Shown here: piece by piece, positions 34,127 through 43,481 of the stretch
Layout: each line of letters opens with the position of its first letter
Position numbering within the stretch: the stretch's first letter is position 1
Source of the DNA: CAZBAF01 sp964490245
Lineage (GTDB): Bacteria > Patescibacteriota > Saccharimonadia > Saccharimonadales > JACDBH01
Length of the DNA: 64,000 nucleotides
Direction of reading: 5' to 3'
Assembly: GCA_964490245.1 (NCBI GenBank)
Contig: CAZBAF010000006.1
Location: 1-64,000 of the forward strand
The notes under the pieces: model-generated
Databases searched by the model: none
Told to the model about the DNA's origin: nothing
Seen by the model: only the letters and a program-made list of their open reading frames with translations
Position numbers and translations under genes: made by a program

Positions 34127-35293
34127 GATCCGCAGCCTGACACCACTCCGCCGAGTACGCCTACCGGGCTTATGAGTCCTGTTCAGACAGAGCAGTCCAT
34201 AGAACTGAGCTGGAATGAGTCGCACGATGATGTTGGGGTGGCGGGGTACCGGGTATATCGGAACGGAGTGCTGGCGGGCGCGCCGGTCATTACCCAGTGG
34301 AACGATACGGGGCTTGCCCCGGCTGCGTCGTACACCTACCGCGTTGAGGCGTTTGATGCCGCCGGTAATGTGTCGCCGCTGTCTGCGTCTTTGACGGTTT
34401 TTACGCAGGACCCACCTGAGTCTAATGACCCGGGTATCGTGGCAAATGGCAGGATTTTTTATGTGCAGCATGACGGCAATGACAACGAGATCTATAGCGT
34501 CAACCCGGACGGCACCGGTACTCAGGCGGTGACTGCCGATACGTATGACAGTATATCTCCGGCGCTTTCACCGGACGGTACAAAGCTTGCATATGTGACT
34601 AACAGGGATGGTAATTACGAGATTTATGTAAAAGAAGTTGATGCACCGGCAGCGAGTCCGGGTACAAGGCTGACATACCACGGCGGTGAAGACAATTATC
34701 CAGCCTGGTCACCGGATGGCAATAAGCTGGTGTTCTCGCGCCGCGTTGGAGGTGCGCAACCGGATATTTATATCATGGACGCAGACGGCAGCAATGTCAG
34801 TCTGTTTGCCCGTGTTGGTTCAAGTTCAGTCGACGATTCAATGCCGGCCTGGTCACCGGACGGCCAGTGGATTGTGTTTCGCTCGAAAGCTGCCGGCAAT
34901 TATGATATCTGGCGCAAGAAAGCAGATGGCAGCGACAATGCCGTGAATCTGACTGCGGCCAACAGCGCCTACGACGGCAGCCCGGTCTTTGACAGTAACG
35001 GGGATATTCTTTACCAGGCTCAGAGCTCGCCCAGCAGTATCATGACTCTATGGGCAGTGCCCGTTACCGGCGGTGCACCCGAGCAGGTATACAGCGGCGC
35101 AAACTCCAAATTTGTCGCTCCTTCGCCGGACGGCACCAAGCTGGTCTTTACCAGAATCAACACCGTAACACGCAAATTTGAGTTGGTGACGTCCAATGCC
35201 GATGGCAGCGGCGTAACAGTGGTGGCAGCAAGCAGCAGCACTGATATATTGACGCCGGTGTGGCAGTCGGTCACCGTACCTATCGGTGCCTAG
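34127..35293 (+). CDS. Secreted TolB-like protein, C-terminal part (FN3 plus second propeller)
   Basis: Continues the preceding gene. After the linker DPQPDTTPPSTPTGL comes a fibronectin-III domain (SIELSWNESHDDVGVAGYRV, YTYRVEAFDAAGN), then six more PD40/TolB repeats (PALSPDGTKLAYVTN, PAWSPDGNKLVFSRR, PAWSPDGQWIVFRSK, PSPDGTKLVFTR). Joined, the protein would be about 725 aa: signal peptide, propeller, FN3, propeller, with no anchor at the end, so it is probably released. Likely binds surface polymers or proteins; enzyme activity is not evident. Confidence 0.82.
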   Translation, partial: DPQPDTTPPSTPTGLMSPVQTEQSIELSWNESHDDVGVAGYRVYRNGVLAGAPVITQWNDTGLAPAASYTYRVEAFDAAGNVSPLSASLTVFTQDPPESNDPGIVANGRIFYVQHDGNDNEIYSVNPDGTGTQAVTADTYDSISPALSPDGTKLAYVTNRDGNYEIYVKEVDAPAASPGTRLTYHGGEDNYPAWSPDGNKLVFSRRVGGAQPDIYIMDADGSNVSLFARVGSSSVDDSMPAWSPDGQWIVFRSKAAGNYDIWRKKADGSDNAVNLTAANSAYDGSPVFDSNGDILYQAQSSPSSIMTLWAVPVTGGAPEQVYSGANSKFVAPSPDGTKLVFTRINTVTRKFELVTSNADGSGVTVVAASSSTDILTPVWQSVTVPIGA

Positions 35294-35419
35294 CCGGCAG
35301 TGTCGGTAAAATTGTTAGCCGACTCTGGAAAACAGATACAAAACATGATAAACTTGGCCTTGTCTTTACGGCAAGACAGCTTGGCTTATGGGCTCGGCTG
35401 TTTGAAGATTTATTCTGGG

Positions 35420-35496
35420 GGCGGCGTAGCTCAGTTGGTTAGAGCACAGGACTCATAAGCCTGGGGTCACTGGTTCAAATCCAGTCGCCGCTACCA
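35420..35496 (+). tRNA. tRNA-Met, elongator (CAU)
   Basis: A 77-nt tRNA with encoded CCA. Acceptor GGCGGCG/CGCCGCT has a G1-U72 pair; D-arm GCTC...GAGC; loop CTCATAA; T-arm ACTGG/CCAGT. The anticodon stem CAGGA/GCCTG has an A31-G39 mismatch next to the loop. The body resembles bacterial elongator tRNA-Met. Confidence 0.88.
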
Positions 35497-35704
35497 AAAT
35501 AAGTTTTCAAGCAGAACTCCTGATTTGACCGATCAGGAAGACTTATATGCCGAACCGAAATCGGTATCCTGCAGAAGGGGTGCGCTTTAGAGCCGATAAC
35601 TTTACTTTGCCTGGCTGCCCGTGTATGATTGCTCGGTCGTAACTGTACGAATGTGTATAGTTTCATACTCTTGGTTATCTAAATAAAAACAAGGAACACT
35701 TCAA

Positions 35705-37291
35705 GTGGAGTTTGTGCGCTCAAAATTGCGGATTATAAAAAGGCGTGAATATATACCCGAGCAGGTGTATCGGCGCCGCTGGTATACATTGTTGGTATTG
35801 TGTCTGTCGCTGATGGTGGTGATGATCGGCAATACGGTGTTGAATGTTGCCCTGCCCAGCCTGGCGCGCGAGCTTAATGCCAGCAACGCCCAGCTGCAAT
35901 GGATGGTGGATGCCTATTCGCTGGTGTTTGCCGGTATGCTGTTTACGATGGGTGCGCTGGGCGACCGGTTTGGCCGTAAGGGCGTGCTGCAGATCGGTCT
36001 TATTTTGTTTGCCTCGGGCTCAATCTATGCTGCTGTGGCCGCCGAGACTGCCAACCAGCTGATTGGCGCACGGGCGGTCATGGGTTTTGCGGGGGCAATG
36101 ATCATGCCGGCCACCCTGTCGATACTGACCAACATTTTTACCGCTAAAGAGCGGCCAAAGGCTGTCGGTATCTGGGCCGGTGTCAGCGGATCGGCGGTGG
36201 CATTGGGGCCAATTGTGGCCGGTTTTGTGCTGGAGCATTTTAGCTGGCATGCGGTGTTTTTGCTGAGCGTGCCGGTGATTGCAACCGCCCTGCTGGCCGG
36301 TGTGTTTTTGGTGCCGCGAACGGCGGATCCTGAGCATACCAATCTTGATCCGGTGGGTGCTGTTTTATCAATAATCGGTTTGACTGCCGTGGTGTACGCG
36401 ATTATCGAAGCGCCGCATAACGGCTGGCTGTCGGCGCAAACTCTGCTTTTTGCGCTGACCGGACTAACGAGTATTGGTTTATTTGTTTGGTGGGAGGCTC
36501 GTAATTCACACCCCATGCTGGACGTGCGGCTGTTTAAAAAGCCGGCCTTTGGTGTCAGTGCGCTGGTGTTGACGCTGGTTTTCTTTGCGCTGATGGGGAT
36601 CTTCTTTAACATGAGCCAGTTGCTGCAGCTGGTGTTCGGGTACGAACCGCTTGAGGCGGCTATCCGCATGCTGCCGATGCCGTTGACCATTATGGCGGTG
36701 GCGCCGCAGTCGCCCAGACTGGTTGATGCTTTTGGCAAGCGGCGGGTGGTCGGCAGCGGTATGCTGCTGGTGGCGCTGGGCACCTTTTTGCTGTCGTTTA
36801 TCGGCGTGCATTCACCCTATCTGCAGTTTGTCGCCTGTATGTTTTTGGTGGCGCTGGGCATGAGCATTGCCAGTTCGCCCACAACAGACTTACTTATGTC
36901 GTCAGTGCCGCGTAATCGGGCCGGTATGGGTTCGGCCATGAATGATACCACGCGTGAGCTGGGCGGATCTTTGGGAATAGCGGTGCTGGGCAGTCTGCTG
37001 GCGTCGCAGTATGCAGAGAAAATAACCGCTGTTGTAGCCGGCTTGCCCGAGACTATGCAATCAGTGGCGGGACAGTCGCTAGCCGGCGCGCTGCAGGTTG
37101 GCCGGCAGCTGGGCAATCAGAGCGAGCCGTTTATTGAAGCCGCCAAGCAGGCATGGATGAGCGGCTACCGGTATTCGTTAATTGTCAGTGCGGCGATGAT
37201 ATTGATTGCAGCCGTCATAGCGTTCCTCAGGTTGCCGGACCGGGCTGCCGACTACATACCCGAAGAGGGTGGCTTTGAGGCCGATCAGTAG
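35705..37291 (+). CDS. MFS drug-efflux transporter, DHA2 (EmrB/QacA) type
   Basis: A 528-aa, 14-TM transporter. Motif A LGDRFGRKGVLQIG follows TM2, LQWMVDAYSL precedes it, and GSAMNDTTRELGGSLGIA is the EmrB/QacA signature in the second half. It would export hydrophobic toxic compounds using the proton gradient. The start is GTG with AAGGA 10 nt upstream; no earlier start is plausible. It lies between tRNA-Met and tilS. The 208 nt before it hold small hairpins but no gene. Confidence 0.9.
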   Translation: MEFVRSKLRIIKRREYIPEQVYRRRWYTLLVLCLSLMVVMIGNTVLNVALPSLARELNASNAQLQWMVDAYSLVFAGMLFTMGALGDRFGRKGVLQIGLILFASGSIYAAVAAETANQLIGARAVMGFAGAMIMPATLSILTNIFTAKERPKAVGIWAGVSGSAVALGPIVAGFVLEHFSWHAVFLLSVPVIATALLAGVFLVPRTADPEHTNLDPVGAVLSIIGLTAVVYAIIEAPHNGWLSAQTLLFALTGLTSIGLFVWWEARNSHPMLDVRLFKKPAFGVSALVLTLVFFALMGIFFNMSQLLQLVFGYEPLEAAIRMLPMPLTIMAVAPQSPRLVDAFGKRRVVGSGMLLVALGTFLLSFIGVHSPYLQFVACMFLVALGMSIASSPTTDLLMSSVPRNRAGMGSAMNDTTRELGGSLGIAVLGSLLASQYAEKITAVVAGLPETMQSVAGQSLAGALQVGRQLGNQSEPFIEAAKQAWMSGYRYSLIVSAAMILIAAVIAFLRLPDRAADYIPEEGGFEADQ

Positions 37292-37335
37292 TCTAAAAAC
37301 AAGCGTTTTGCCGTCATTTCTATTACTATAAGAGT

Positions 37336-38259
37336 ATGGACATCGCAAAAACCATTCGGCTTGATCCTGGTCACTATGTTGCTGCCGTCAGCGGCGGCGT
37401 CGACAGCATGGTGCTTTTGGATATTCTAGCCAGGCTGCACCGCGACAAGCAGGTACCAGTCAAGATTACGGTTGCCCACTTTGATCATGGTATCCGTGAG
37501 GAGTCGCACATTGACCGTTTGCTGGTGCAGGATGTGGCGCACACCCACCGGCTGCCGTTCGCCTATGCCGAGGGCCGGCTGGGGCCGGGAGCCAGCGAGG
37601 CCGAGGCGCGGGCGGCACGATATGCCTTTTTGCGTAAAGTGCAGAGCCAAACAAACGCTCAGCGAATTATCACCGCCCATCATCATGACGATCTGATTGA
37701 GACAGCAGTTCTTAATCTGATCCGCGGTACCGGGCGCAAAGGCCTGTCGTCGCTGCGTCCGCAGCACGAAGGCATCATCCGCCCGTTTATTCATGTGCCC
37801 AAAAGCAGGCTGCGCGCCTATGCAGAGGCGAACGGTCTGGTCTGGCATGAAGACAGTACCAATCAAAATCAGGACTATAAGCGAAATTATGTTCGGCAGA
37901 GCGTGCTGAAAAAAGTAAAAGCCAACTCGCCGCAGGACTACAATCGGCTGGCGGCCCTGCTGCGCCGTCAGCGCGAGATTAATGATGCTATCGATAAGCA
38001 ATTGGAGCTGCTGCTTCATACGCAGCCCAGCCGCAGACAGCTGCTGCGCCGTGATGTGACCATGCTGCCGTATCAGGTAGCGACCGAGCTGGTGGCCGAG
38101 TGGTTACGCCAGAACGGCAAGCGAGGCTTCAGCCGCTGGATGATTGACCGGCTGACGGTTGCTATCCGTACTGCCCGCCCGCATACCGAGCTGCTGCTGG
38201 ACTCGCAGTCAAAGGTTAGTTTCGGCCGGAATGACGTTATATTTACGCGCCTGACATAA
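37336..38259 (+). CDS. tilS: tRNA(Ile)-lysidine synthase TilS
   Basis: A 307-aa PP-loop enzyme: SGGVDS at 19-24, HFDHGIREES, HHHDDLIETAVLNLIRGTGR, GLSSLRPQHEGIIRPF. TilS attaches lysine to C34 of tRNA-Ile2(CAU) so that it reads AUA; such a tRNA is encoded at 14050-14125. It is short, lacking most of the C-terminal domains of E. coli TilS, as in many small genomes. TACTAT (37324-37329) lies 6 nt before the ATG, thus leaderless. Confidence 0.93.
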   Translation: MDIAKTIRLDPGHYVAAVSGGVDSMVLLDILARLHRDKQVPVKITVAHFDHGIREESHIDRLLVQDVAHTHRLPFAYAEGRLGPGASEAEARAARYAFLRKVQSQTNAQRIITAHHHDDLIETAVLNLIRGTGRKGLSSLRPQHEGIIRPFIHVPKSRLRAYAEANGLVWHEDSTNQNQDYKRNYVRQSVLKKVKANSPQDYNRLAALLRRQREINDAIDKQLELLLHTQPSRRQLLRRDVTMLPYQVATELVAEWLRQNGKRGFSRWMIDRLTVAIRTARPHTELLLDSQSKVSFGRNDVIFTRLT

Positions 38260-38314
38260 AAACCCGCACTACCTCTATGCGCTCTTACCATCAATCTGTA
38301 TAATAGCTATGCAT

Positions 38315-40186
38315 ATGGAGAAAAAACCGTTTCAGAAGAAGCCGGGCGGCAAGGATAGCCGCCGAAGTGTAAAGAATTTTGGCTTTATTGCCATGCTCGT
38401 ACTTATTGGTGCTGTTGTGTATGCTGCGTCTAACCAGCCGACTCAGCTGCAGGAGGTGCCTTACAGCGAGGTTGTTGCCAATGCCAATGAGGGCGAATAT
38501 AAAAAACTGACGATATCAACCACCGGTAAGGTTGAGGTCACCGAGAGCGATAAAGACAATCCGACACTGTCTTCACAGAAAGATCCCAACTCTACCCTGG
38601 CTGACGACGGTATTGACACCAGCAAGGTGACCGTTGAGTACAAGCCGGCCAGTGACGGCGGCGGACTGTGGGCGCAGTTAGGCATTGCCTTGCTGCCGGT
38701 TATACTGATCGGTTTTATCCTGTTCTTTATGCTGCGCAGTGCCCAGGGTCAGGGCAACCAGGCGTTAAGCTTTGGTAAGAGCCGCGCCCGCCTGTACGGC
38801 AACGAAAAAGACAAAGTGACATTTAAAGATATTGCCGGCTTGGACGAGGCCAAGCAGGATCTGCAGGAAGTTGTTGAGTTTTTGAAGTTCCCTAAAAAGT
38901 TCGAGACCATTGGCGCCAAGATACCGAAGGGTGTTCTGCTGGTTGGCCCGCCCGGTACCGGTAAGACCATGCTGGCCCGCGCCGTGGCCGGCGAGGCAAA
39001 CACTCCGTTCTTTAGCATCAGCGGTTCAGAATTTGTGGAAATGTTTGTTGGTGTCGGCGCCAGCCGCGTGCGTGACCTGTTTGCCAAAGCCAAAAAGAAC
39101 GCGCCATGTATTATCTTTGTGGACGAAATTGACGCCGTCGGCCGCCGCCGCGGCAGCGGTATGGGCGGCGGGCATGACGAGCGCGAGCAGACGCTTAACC
39201 AGATCCTGGTTGAGATGGACGGGTTTGAGCAGGGCAGCAATGTGATTGTGCTGGCTGCCACCAACCGGGCTGATGTGCTTGACCCTGCCCTGTTGCGTCC
39301 CGGGCGCTTTGACCGCCGCGTCAACATTGGCCTGCCGGACCGCAGGGACCGCAAGGAAATTCTTAAAATCCATTTTGCCAAGAAGCCGCTGGCCAAGAAT
39401 GTTGATCTCGATGCTTTGGCTGCCAAGACTGCCGGCAGCAGCGGCGCTGACCTGAACAACATTGCCAACGAAGCCGCTATCTTAACCGCACGCGACAACC
39501 GTCAGGAGATTACACAAGCTGATGTGACGGCAGCATTCGAAAAAGTTGCCATCGGCCCTGAGCGCAAGAGCAAGATTATGTCTGATGCCGAAAAAGAAAT
39601 GACCGCCTACCACGAGGCCGGCCACGCGATTGTCGGCCACGTACTGCCGGACAGTGATATGGTGCACAAGGTTACCATCATACCCCGAGGCGGCACGGGC
39701 GGTGTGACCTGGTTTATTCCACCAGAGGATAAAAGCTACCACAACATTATCGAGTACAAGGATGTGTTGGCCCGCATGCTGGGCGGCCGAATAGCCGAAG
39801 AGGTCAAGTATGGCAACGACCGGGTTACGACCGGTGCGGGCAGCGACCTGCAGAAAGCTGCCGAACTGGCCCGTGAGATGGTTGTAAACCAGGGAATGGG
39901 CAAGGGCAAACTGCGCAATCAGGTATTCCATGTCGAGGAAGGCATGATGTTGGAGCGCATGGTGCACGAGAAACAGTACAGCGATGATACCGCCAAGCTG
40001 ATTGATGATGAAGTCGAAAGTCTGATTACCGAGGCCGCCGACCGCGCCCGGGCTGTCATCAGGGCTAATCTTGATAAACTTGAAGAGCTGAAAAACGCCC
40101 TGATTAAAAAAGAAACCGTTGAAGCTGACGAGGTCATCAAAATACTTGAAGGCTCAAAAATGCCCAAAGAGGCCGCGCTGTACTAA
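38315..40186 (+). CDS. ftsH: ATP-dependent zinc metalloprotease FtsH
   Basis: A 623-aa membrane protease: TM1 (about 22-39), short external domain, TM2 (about 112-134), AAA module with Walker A GPPGTGKT (211-218), Walker B FVDEIDA and second-region NRADVLDPALLRPGRFDR, then the zinc site HEAGH (433-437). FtsH degrades misfolded membrane and regulatory proteins as a hexamer. Two starts are possible: 38309, 4 nt after TATAAT, and 38315, 10 nt after; I prefer 38315 because a start site needs about 6 nt. Confidence 0.95.
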   Translation: MEKKPFQKKPGGKDSRRSVKNFGFIAMLVLIGAVVYAASNQPTQLQEVPYSEVVANANEGEYKKLTISTTGKVEVTESDKDNPTLSSQKDPNSTLADDGIDTSKVTVEYKPASDGGGLWAQLGIALLPVILIGFILFFMLRSAQGQGNQALSFGKSRARLYGNEKDKVTFKDIAGLDEAKQDLQEVVEFLKFPKKFETIGAKIPKGVLLVGPPGTGKTMLARAVAGEANTPFFSISGSEFVEMFVGVGASRVRDLFAKAKKNAPCIIFVDEIDAVGRRRGSGMGGGHDEREQTLNQILVEMDGFEQGSNVIVLAATNRADVLDPALLRPGRFDRRVNIGLPDRRDRKEILKIHFAKKPLAKNVDLDALAAKTAGSSGADLNNIANEAAILTARDNRQEITQADVTAAFEKVAIGPERKSKIMSDAEKEMTAYHEAGHAIVGHVLPDSDMVHKVTIIPRGGTGGVTWFIPPEDKSYHNIIEYKDVLARMLGGRIAEEVKYGNDRVTTGAGSDLQKAAELAREMVVNQGMGKGKLRNQVFHVEEGMMLERMVHEKQYSDDTAKLIDDEVESLITEAADRARAVIRANLDKLEELKNALIKKETVEADEVIKILEGSKMPKEAALY

Positions 40187-40262
40187 AGGCAGTTTTGGCT
40201 CGCCGCCGCCAGCCTGGTTATCAGGATAGGCTATAATAGCTTCAGATCTATCTAAATTAGCA

Positions 40263-41540
40263 ATGAAGCACGCAGCAAAGACTCCCATCCGTAAGTTTAA
40301 GGCTCTATCAAATAGGCCGCCGTTCTTAGCCTCTGTTCTGGTGTTCGCAGGAACTGCGGCTATCGTGCTTGTGACTGTCTACTCGGCCGCTTCCACACTC
40401 TCGTTCGAGGTAGAAGACGGTCAGCGGACGGGGTGTGTTGAGGCTATCAGTGACAGCAATGCCTCCGGTAGCGGCAGTAACAGGGCAGTACGGTTTGGCA
40501 CCGGGCCTGGCTGTCCGCCTGAGCCAACTGAAGATGAATTTACCTTTGCCGTTATACCGGACACCCAAGTAGAGGTTAACAGCGCCAATAATTACGGCCG
40601 GTTCACCAATCGCCTGCAGTGGCTGGCTGACAACAAAGAAGATCTTAATCTCAAGTACGTCTGGCAGGTGGGTGATTTGCAGGACTGGGACGACGCAACG
40701 CACAGCAACTATGTGCGCGCCAGCAATGGTTTGCAAATTTTAGAAGATGCCCAAATACCGTATGCGCTGTCGGTGGGCAACCACGACATTGATATTATCT
40801 GTCAGGGCGGTAATCCCTGTCCTGGTTACGAAAGCAACATGTCACCGTATTTTCGTGATATTGACACCTGGAACTCTTTTTATCCGCCGTCGCGTTTTGC
40901 CGGCATAAAGACAATGTGCAGCGAGTTTGAGTCATTCCGTGATCGTCTGCTGGGTGTGGGGCCGACCTCTGGCGGTAACTCCATTAACTGGTCAACGACT
41001 GTCCGCAGCCGGTGTCAGGCAAAGGACGACACCGCTAATGCCTACCGCACTTTTACAGCCGGCGGCCTGAAATGGCTGCTGATAAATTACGAAATGTATC
41101 CGCGGCTGGCGGTTCAGGAGTGGATGAAGACCGTTATCGAGCGGCATGCCGACCATAATGTCATACTGTTTACGCACATGTTCCTTGACGGCAGCGGCAA
41201 TCTTTCGACCAGCAATGGCGGTTTTGGCGCGCCGCAGGGCAGTCCGCAGGCAGTGTACGATAATGTCATTAAGCAGTATGCCAATGTTCGCTTTGTTTTC
41301 TCGGGACATACGGGCACACACACCTGCCGGGTGCTGACCAACACCGTACATGGCAATACTGTTCATGCTTACCTTAATAATCGCCATAGTACCTCGCCGG
41401 TGCCAAACCACTCGCGGCTGATGACTATAAATGTTGCCAATCGTACCGTGACCAGTACTATGTACTCGCCCATTACCAATCAGACCATTGCCAACAGCGG
41501 CTCCAACTGTAACGCTTCCAATGTTACCTGGGTACAGTAG
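40263..41540 (+). CDS. Surface calcineurin-like metallophosphoesterase
   Basis: A 425-aa protein: basic N-terminus, one TM (about 21-42), the shared stub (LSFEVEDGQRTG ... NRAVRF), then a metallophosphoesterase domain with PDTQ, GDLQDWDD, GNHDIDI, a later THMF and GHTGTH for two metal ions. Six Cys in the catalytic part suggest disulfides outside the cell. It would cleave phosphoesters at the surface, possibly for nucleotide or phosphate scavenging. TATAAT at 40232-40237; no Shine-Dalgarno seen. Its end overlaps the convergent YibE/F gene by 17 nt. Confidence 0.85.
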   Translation: MKHAAKTPIRKFKALSNRPPFLASVLVFAGTAAIVLVTVYSAASTLSFEVEDGQRTGCVEAISDSNASGSGSNRAVRFGTGPGCPPEPTEDEFTFAVIPDTQVEVNSANNYGRFTNRLQWLADNKEDLNLKYVWQVGDLQDWDDATHSNYVRASNGLQILEDAQIPYALSVGNHDIDIICQGGNPCPGYESNMSPYFRDIDTWNSFYPPSRFAGIKTMCSEFESFRDRLLGVGPTSGGNSINWSTTVRSRCQAKDDTANAYRTFTAGGLKWLLINYEMYPRLAVQEWMKTVIERHADHNVILFTHMFLDGSGNLSTSNGGFGAPQGSPQAVYDNVIKQYANVRFVFSGHTGTHTCRVLTNTVHGNTVHAYLNNRHSTSPVPNHSRLMTINVANRTVTSTMYSPITNQTIANSGSNCNASNVTWVQ

Positions 41541-42636
41541 CCTTAGCAGGCTTTGCGGCCTTTTTGCCGGTACGCCGCAAAAATCTCGCCGCTAAAATTG
41601 TAGTAATCGGCACCGCCATAATAAGCGTGGCACTGCCCACCAGCGCCCGGACGACTTCTTCCATAATAAGCTCGGAGTTGAGTACGACAAGCAGCGGGTA
41701 AGGTGTGGTTGCTGCCAGATAAACGATAAACAAAAACGAGGCGCCAACGTACACCAGTACCAGGGTATTAATCAGCGAGGCAATGTGCTCGCGGCCGATT
41801 TTGAGACCGCGCCGGTACAGCTCGGCGGTGCTGAGGCGCGGGTTGGCCTCATGCAGTTCCTGAACCGCTGCCGCTTGGCTGACGGTCACATCATCCAGTA
41901 TGCCGACCAGGCTGATCAACAGTCCGCACAACAGCAGTCCGCGGATATTGAGATCCGGCATTATCTCGCCCAGCACCCAGGCGGTCTCGCTTGCAATGCC
42001 GCTGAGGCGGGTCACGCTGACTGCCAATACCGATAAGCCGACTGCCAGAATCAGGGTGATGTAAGTGCTCAGCAACGCCAGGCTGGTGCGGCGGCTGATA
42101 CCGTGGGCAATATAAATGCCCGGCAGCGAAATCACCATGATACCAATTGCGGTGATGAGGTAGGGTGCTCGGCCGTGCAATATCTGCGGTATGACAAATT
42201 GTGCCAGCACGACTATGCTCAGCACCAGTCCCAGTAGCGCTCCAAATCCTCTCCAGCCGGCAAACGCAATTGCCAGTAGCAGTACAGCCGCAAACAGCCA
42301 GACCATTGCCGACAGACGATAGTAGTCGACAATAGTGTAACCTTCGTTGAATGTGCTGCCGGCACTTACCAGCACAGTGTCGCCCGGCTTGTAGGGCGGC
42401 GGGGATACATCCAGCGAGACAAGTGAGTGTCCAATGCCGGCCGGAACCGTCTGGCCCTTGTCTGGCCCGCTAAGAATGCGTACCATCCGTCTGGCCTCGT
42501 CCGTATCGCTTGCTTCGGCAATTTTTGCCTGGTAATACTCGTTGCCGCCGCGGTGAGCCTGTTTAGGGATGACAATAACAGCCATCACTATCACCGCCAC
42601 CGCCGCAAGTGCAATAAATTTCAAACGCTCCCGCAT
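41524..42636 (-). CDS. YibE/F-like multipass membrane protein
   Basis: A 370-aa protein: TM1 (about 7-25), an external beta domain (to about 108), then seven TMs. LLCGLLISLVGILDDVTVSQAAAVQEL is abbreviated here to GILDDVTVSQAA, the strongest family mark, with ELYRRGLKIGREHIASL and LNTLVLVYVGAS. YibE/F proteins are conserved in Gram-positive bacteria; function unknown, perhaps transport. Monocistronic and convergent with the phosphoesterase. Confidence 0.85.
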   Translation of the reverse strand: MRERLKFIALAAVAVIVMAVIVIPKQAHRGGNEYYQAKIAEASDTDEARRMVRILSGPDKGQTVPAGIGHSLVSLDVSPPPYKPGDTVLVSAGSTFNEGYTIVDYYRLSAMVWLFAAVLLLAIAFAGWRGFGALLGLVLSIVVLAQFVIPQILHGRAPYLITAIGIMVISLPGIYIAHGISRRTSLALLSTYITLILAVGLSVLAVSVTRLSGIASETAWVLGEIMPDLNIRGLLLCGLLISLVGILDDVTVSQAAAVQELHEANPRLSTAELYRRGLKIGREHIASLINTLVLVYVGASFLFIVYLAATTPYPLLVVLNSELIMEEVVRALVGSATLIMAVPITTILAARFLRRTGKKAAKPAKATVPR

Positions 42637-42699
42637 ATGGTAGGTATTGTACAGGATGCTGGTGCGGCGAGGTCTTAATACTCATCTCTTTTTATTTAG

Positions 42700-43029
42700 A
42701 ACAATTTCGGTAAAGCCTTTCAGCGTTTCGCCGCTTTTCTTTTAAAAAGCGAACAAAAGACTAACTCTTTTTCATAACTTCTTGTAGCCAAGAAGCAACT
42801 CAAGGCAAAAGCCGATGCCCCAAAAAAGCAGAAGCCCTAACGGGCACTGTTTATATAAAAGCTCCGCAGGGGACAAGTGTTTATCCTCTATGGAGCTTGC
42901 GGGAGTCGGGGTTCTGTACTGAGGTTGTTTTGTATGAATGCGTGAGCATTCCAACCTGTCCAGATCCCCGCTCCCGCGCTGCAAGCTTTTGGCACTGCTC
43001 GCACCTGGAGCTCCGCTACGGAGCTCTCT
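42700..43029 (-). other. Hairpin-rich stretch, possible RNA
   Basis: No convincing gene. Nested inverted repeats are dense. GCACCTG/CAGGTGC encloses GAGCTCC/GGAGCTC near 43009-43042. GCGGGAG...CTCCCGC spans about 42899-42975 and encloses AGGTTG/CAACCT and GAATG/CATTC. AAGCTCC...GGAGCTT lies near 42860-42899. GCCC/GGGC lies near 42835. CTTCTTG/CAAGAAG lies near 42779-42796. It continues the transcript that begins at about 43475 on the minus strand. Confidence 0.5.
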
Positions 43030-43281
43030 TCATATCAGGTGCGGAAGTGGCTGGGTGGCCTTGTGGTCGCCCAGCAGGTAATGGCTCTGGCAGCTCGGTA
43101 GGGCGCGTAGCCAATTGCCACGATGACGCCCAGGCCAAGCGGTCCCCCCCAGGGTGGCTAGGATGATAATCCACAGCCACACACCGGGGTGCTCGGCCGC
43201 CAACCACACCAGCCCGGCGAGGATGGGTGTGTATACAATAGCAGCCATCACAATAGTGACAGCAGTGCAGGTCTTTTGATT
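43030..43281 (-). CDS. Small membrane protein with probable frameshift at a G7 tract
   Basis: An 83-aa frame starting MNQKTCTAVTIVMAAIVY, with AAGGAG 6 nt upstream and TMs at about 6-28 and 33-48. After ATLGG the sequence turns into unlike polar residues. If one G is removed from the G7 run (43144-43150, C on plus), the frame continues as a third hydrophobic segment PLGLGVIVAIGYAPYRAAR and stops at 43036. The corrected form is a far better membrane protein. Function not recognised. It has its own promoter and a long folded leader. Confidence 0.55.
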   Translation of the reverse strand, partial: NQKTCTAVTIVMAAIVYTPILAGLVWLAAEHPGVWLWIIILATLGGTAWPGRHRGNWLRALPSCQSHYLLGDHKATQPLPHLI

Positions 43282-43475
43282 CATTATTACTCCTTGAAGT
43301 CCATGAGCCAAAGGCTCGGTGTTCCGGTTCCAGAATCGTAACTGGAGTAGAAAGCTGAAGTTATCTTCAGCACTTTATTCCAGCTACAAATATAGAACCA
43401 ATGTGGAGCAATCCCTCTATTAAAGAGGGCAAAGACCAGAGCTTGCAATGTACGTACTAGATATAATCCGGTACA
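43282..43475 (-). promoter_or_regulatory. Structured 190-nt leader of the small membrane protein gene
   Basis: In transcript order the hairpins are CCCTCT/AGAGGG, a stem CTGGA...TCCAG enclosing CTGAAG-ATAA-CTTCAG, and GAGCC-TTT-GGCTC just before the AAGGAG. It may control translation. No riboswitch family was recognised. Confidence 0.5.
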
Positions 43476-43481
43476 ATATAC

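Noticed and set aside
35500..35600. Element-like segment sharing TTATATGCCGAACC with the region after copy B
   Set aside because: Only about 14 bases match and the GAGCAGCC core is missing; possibly a separate short repeat, too little to call.
42772..42984. A 70-codon minus-strand frame with a hydrophobic end
   Set aside because: No ribosome site, it runs through several perfect hairpins, and its N-terminal part has no protein-like character.
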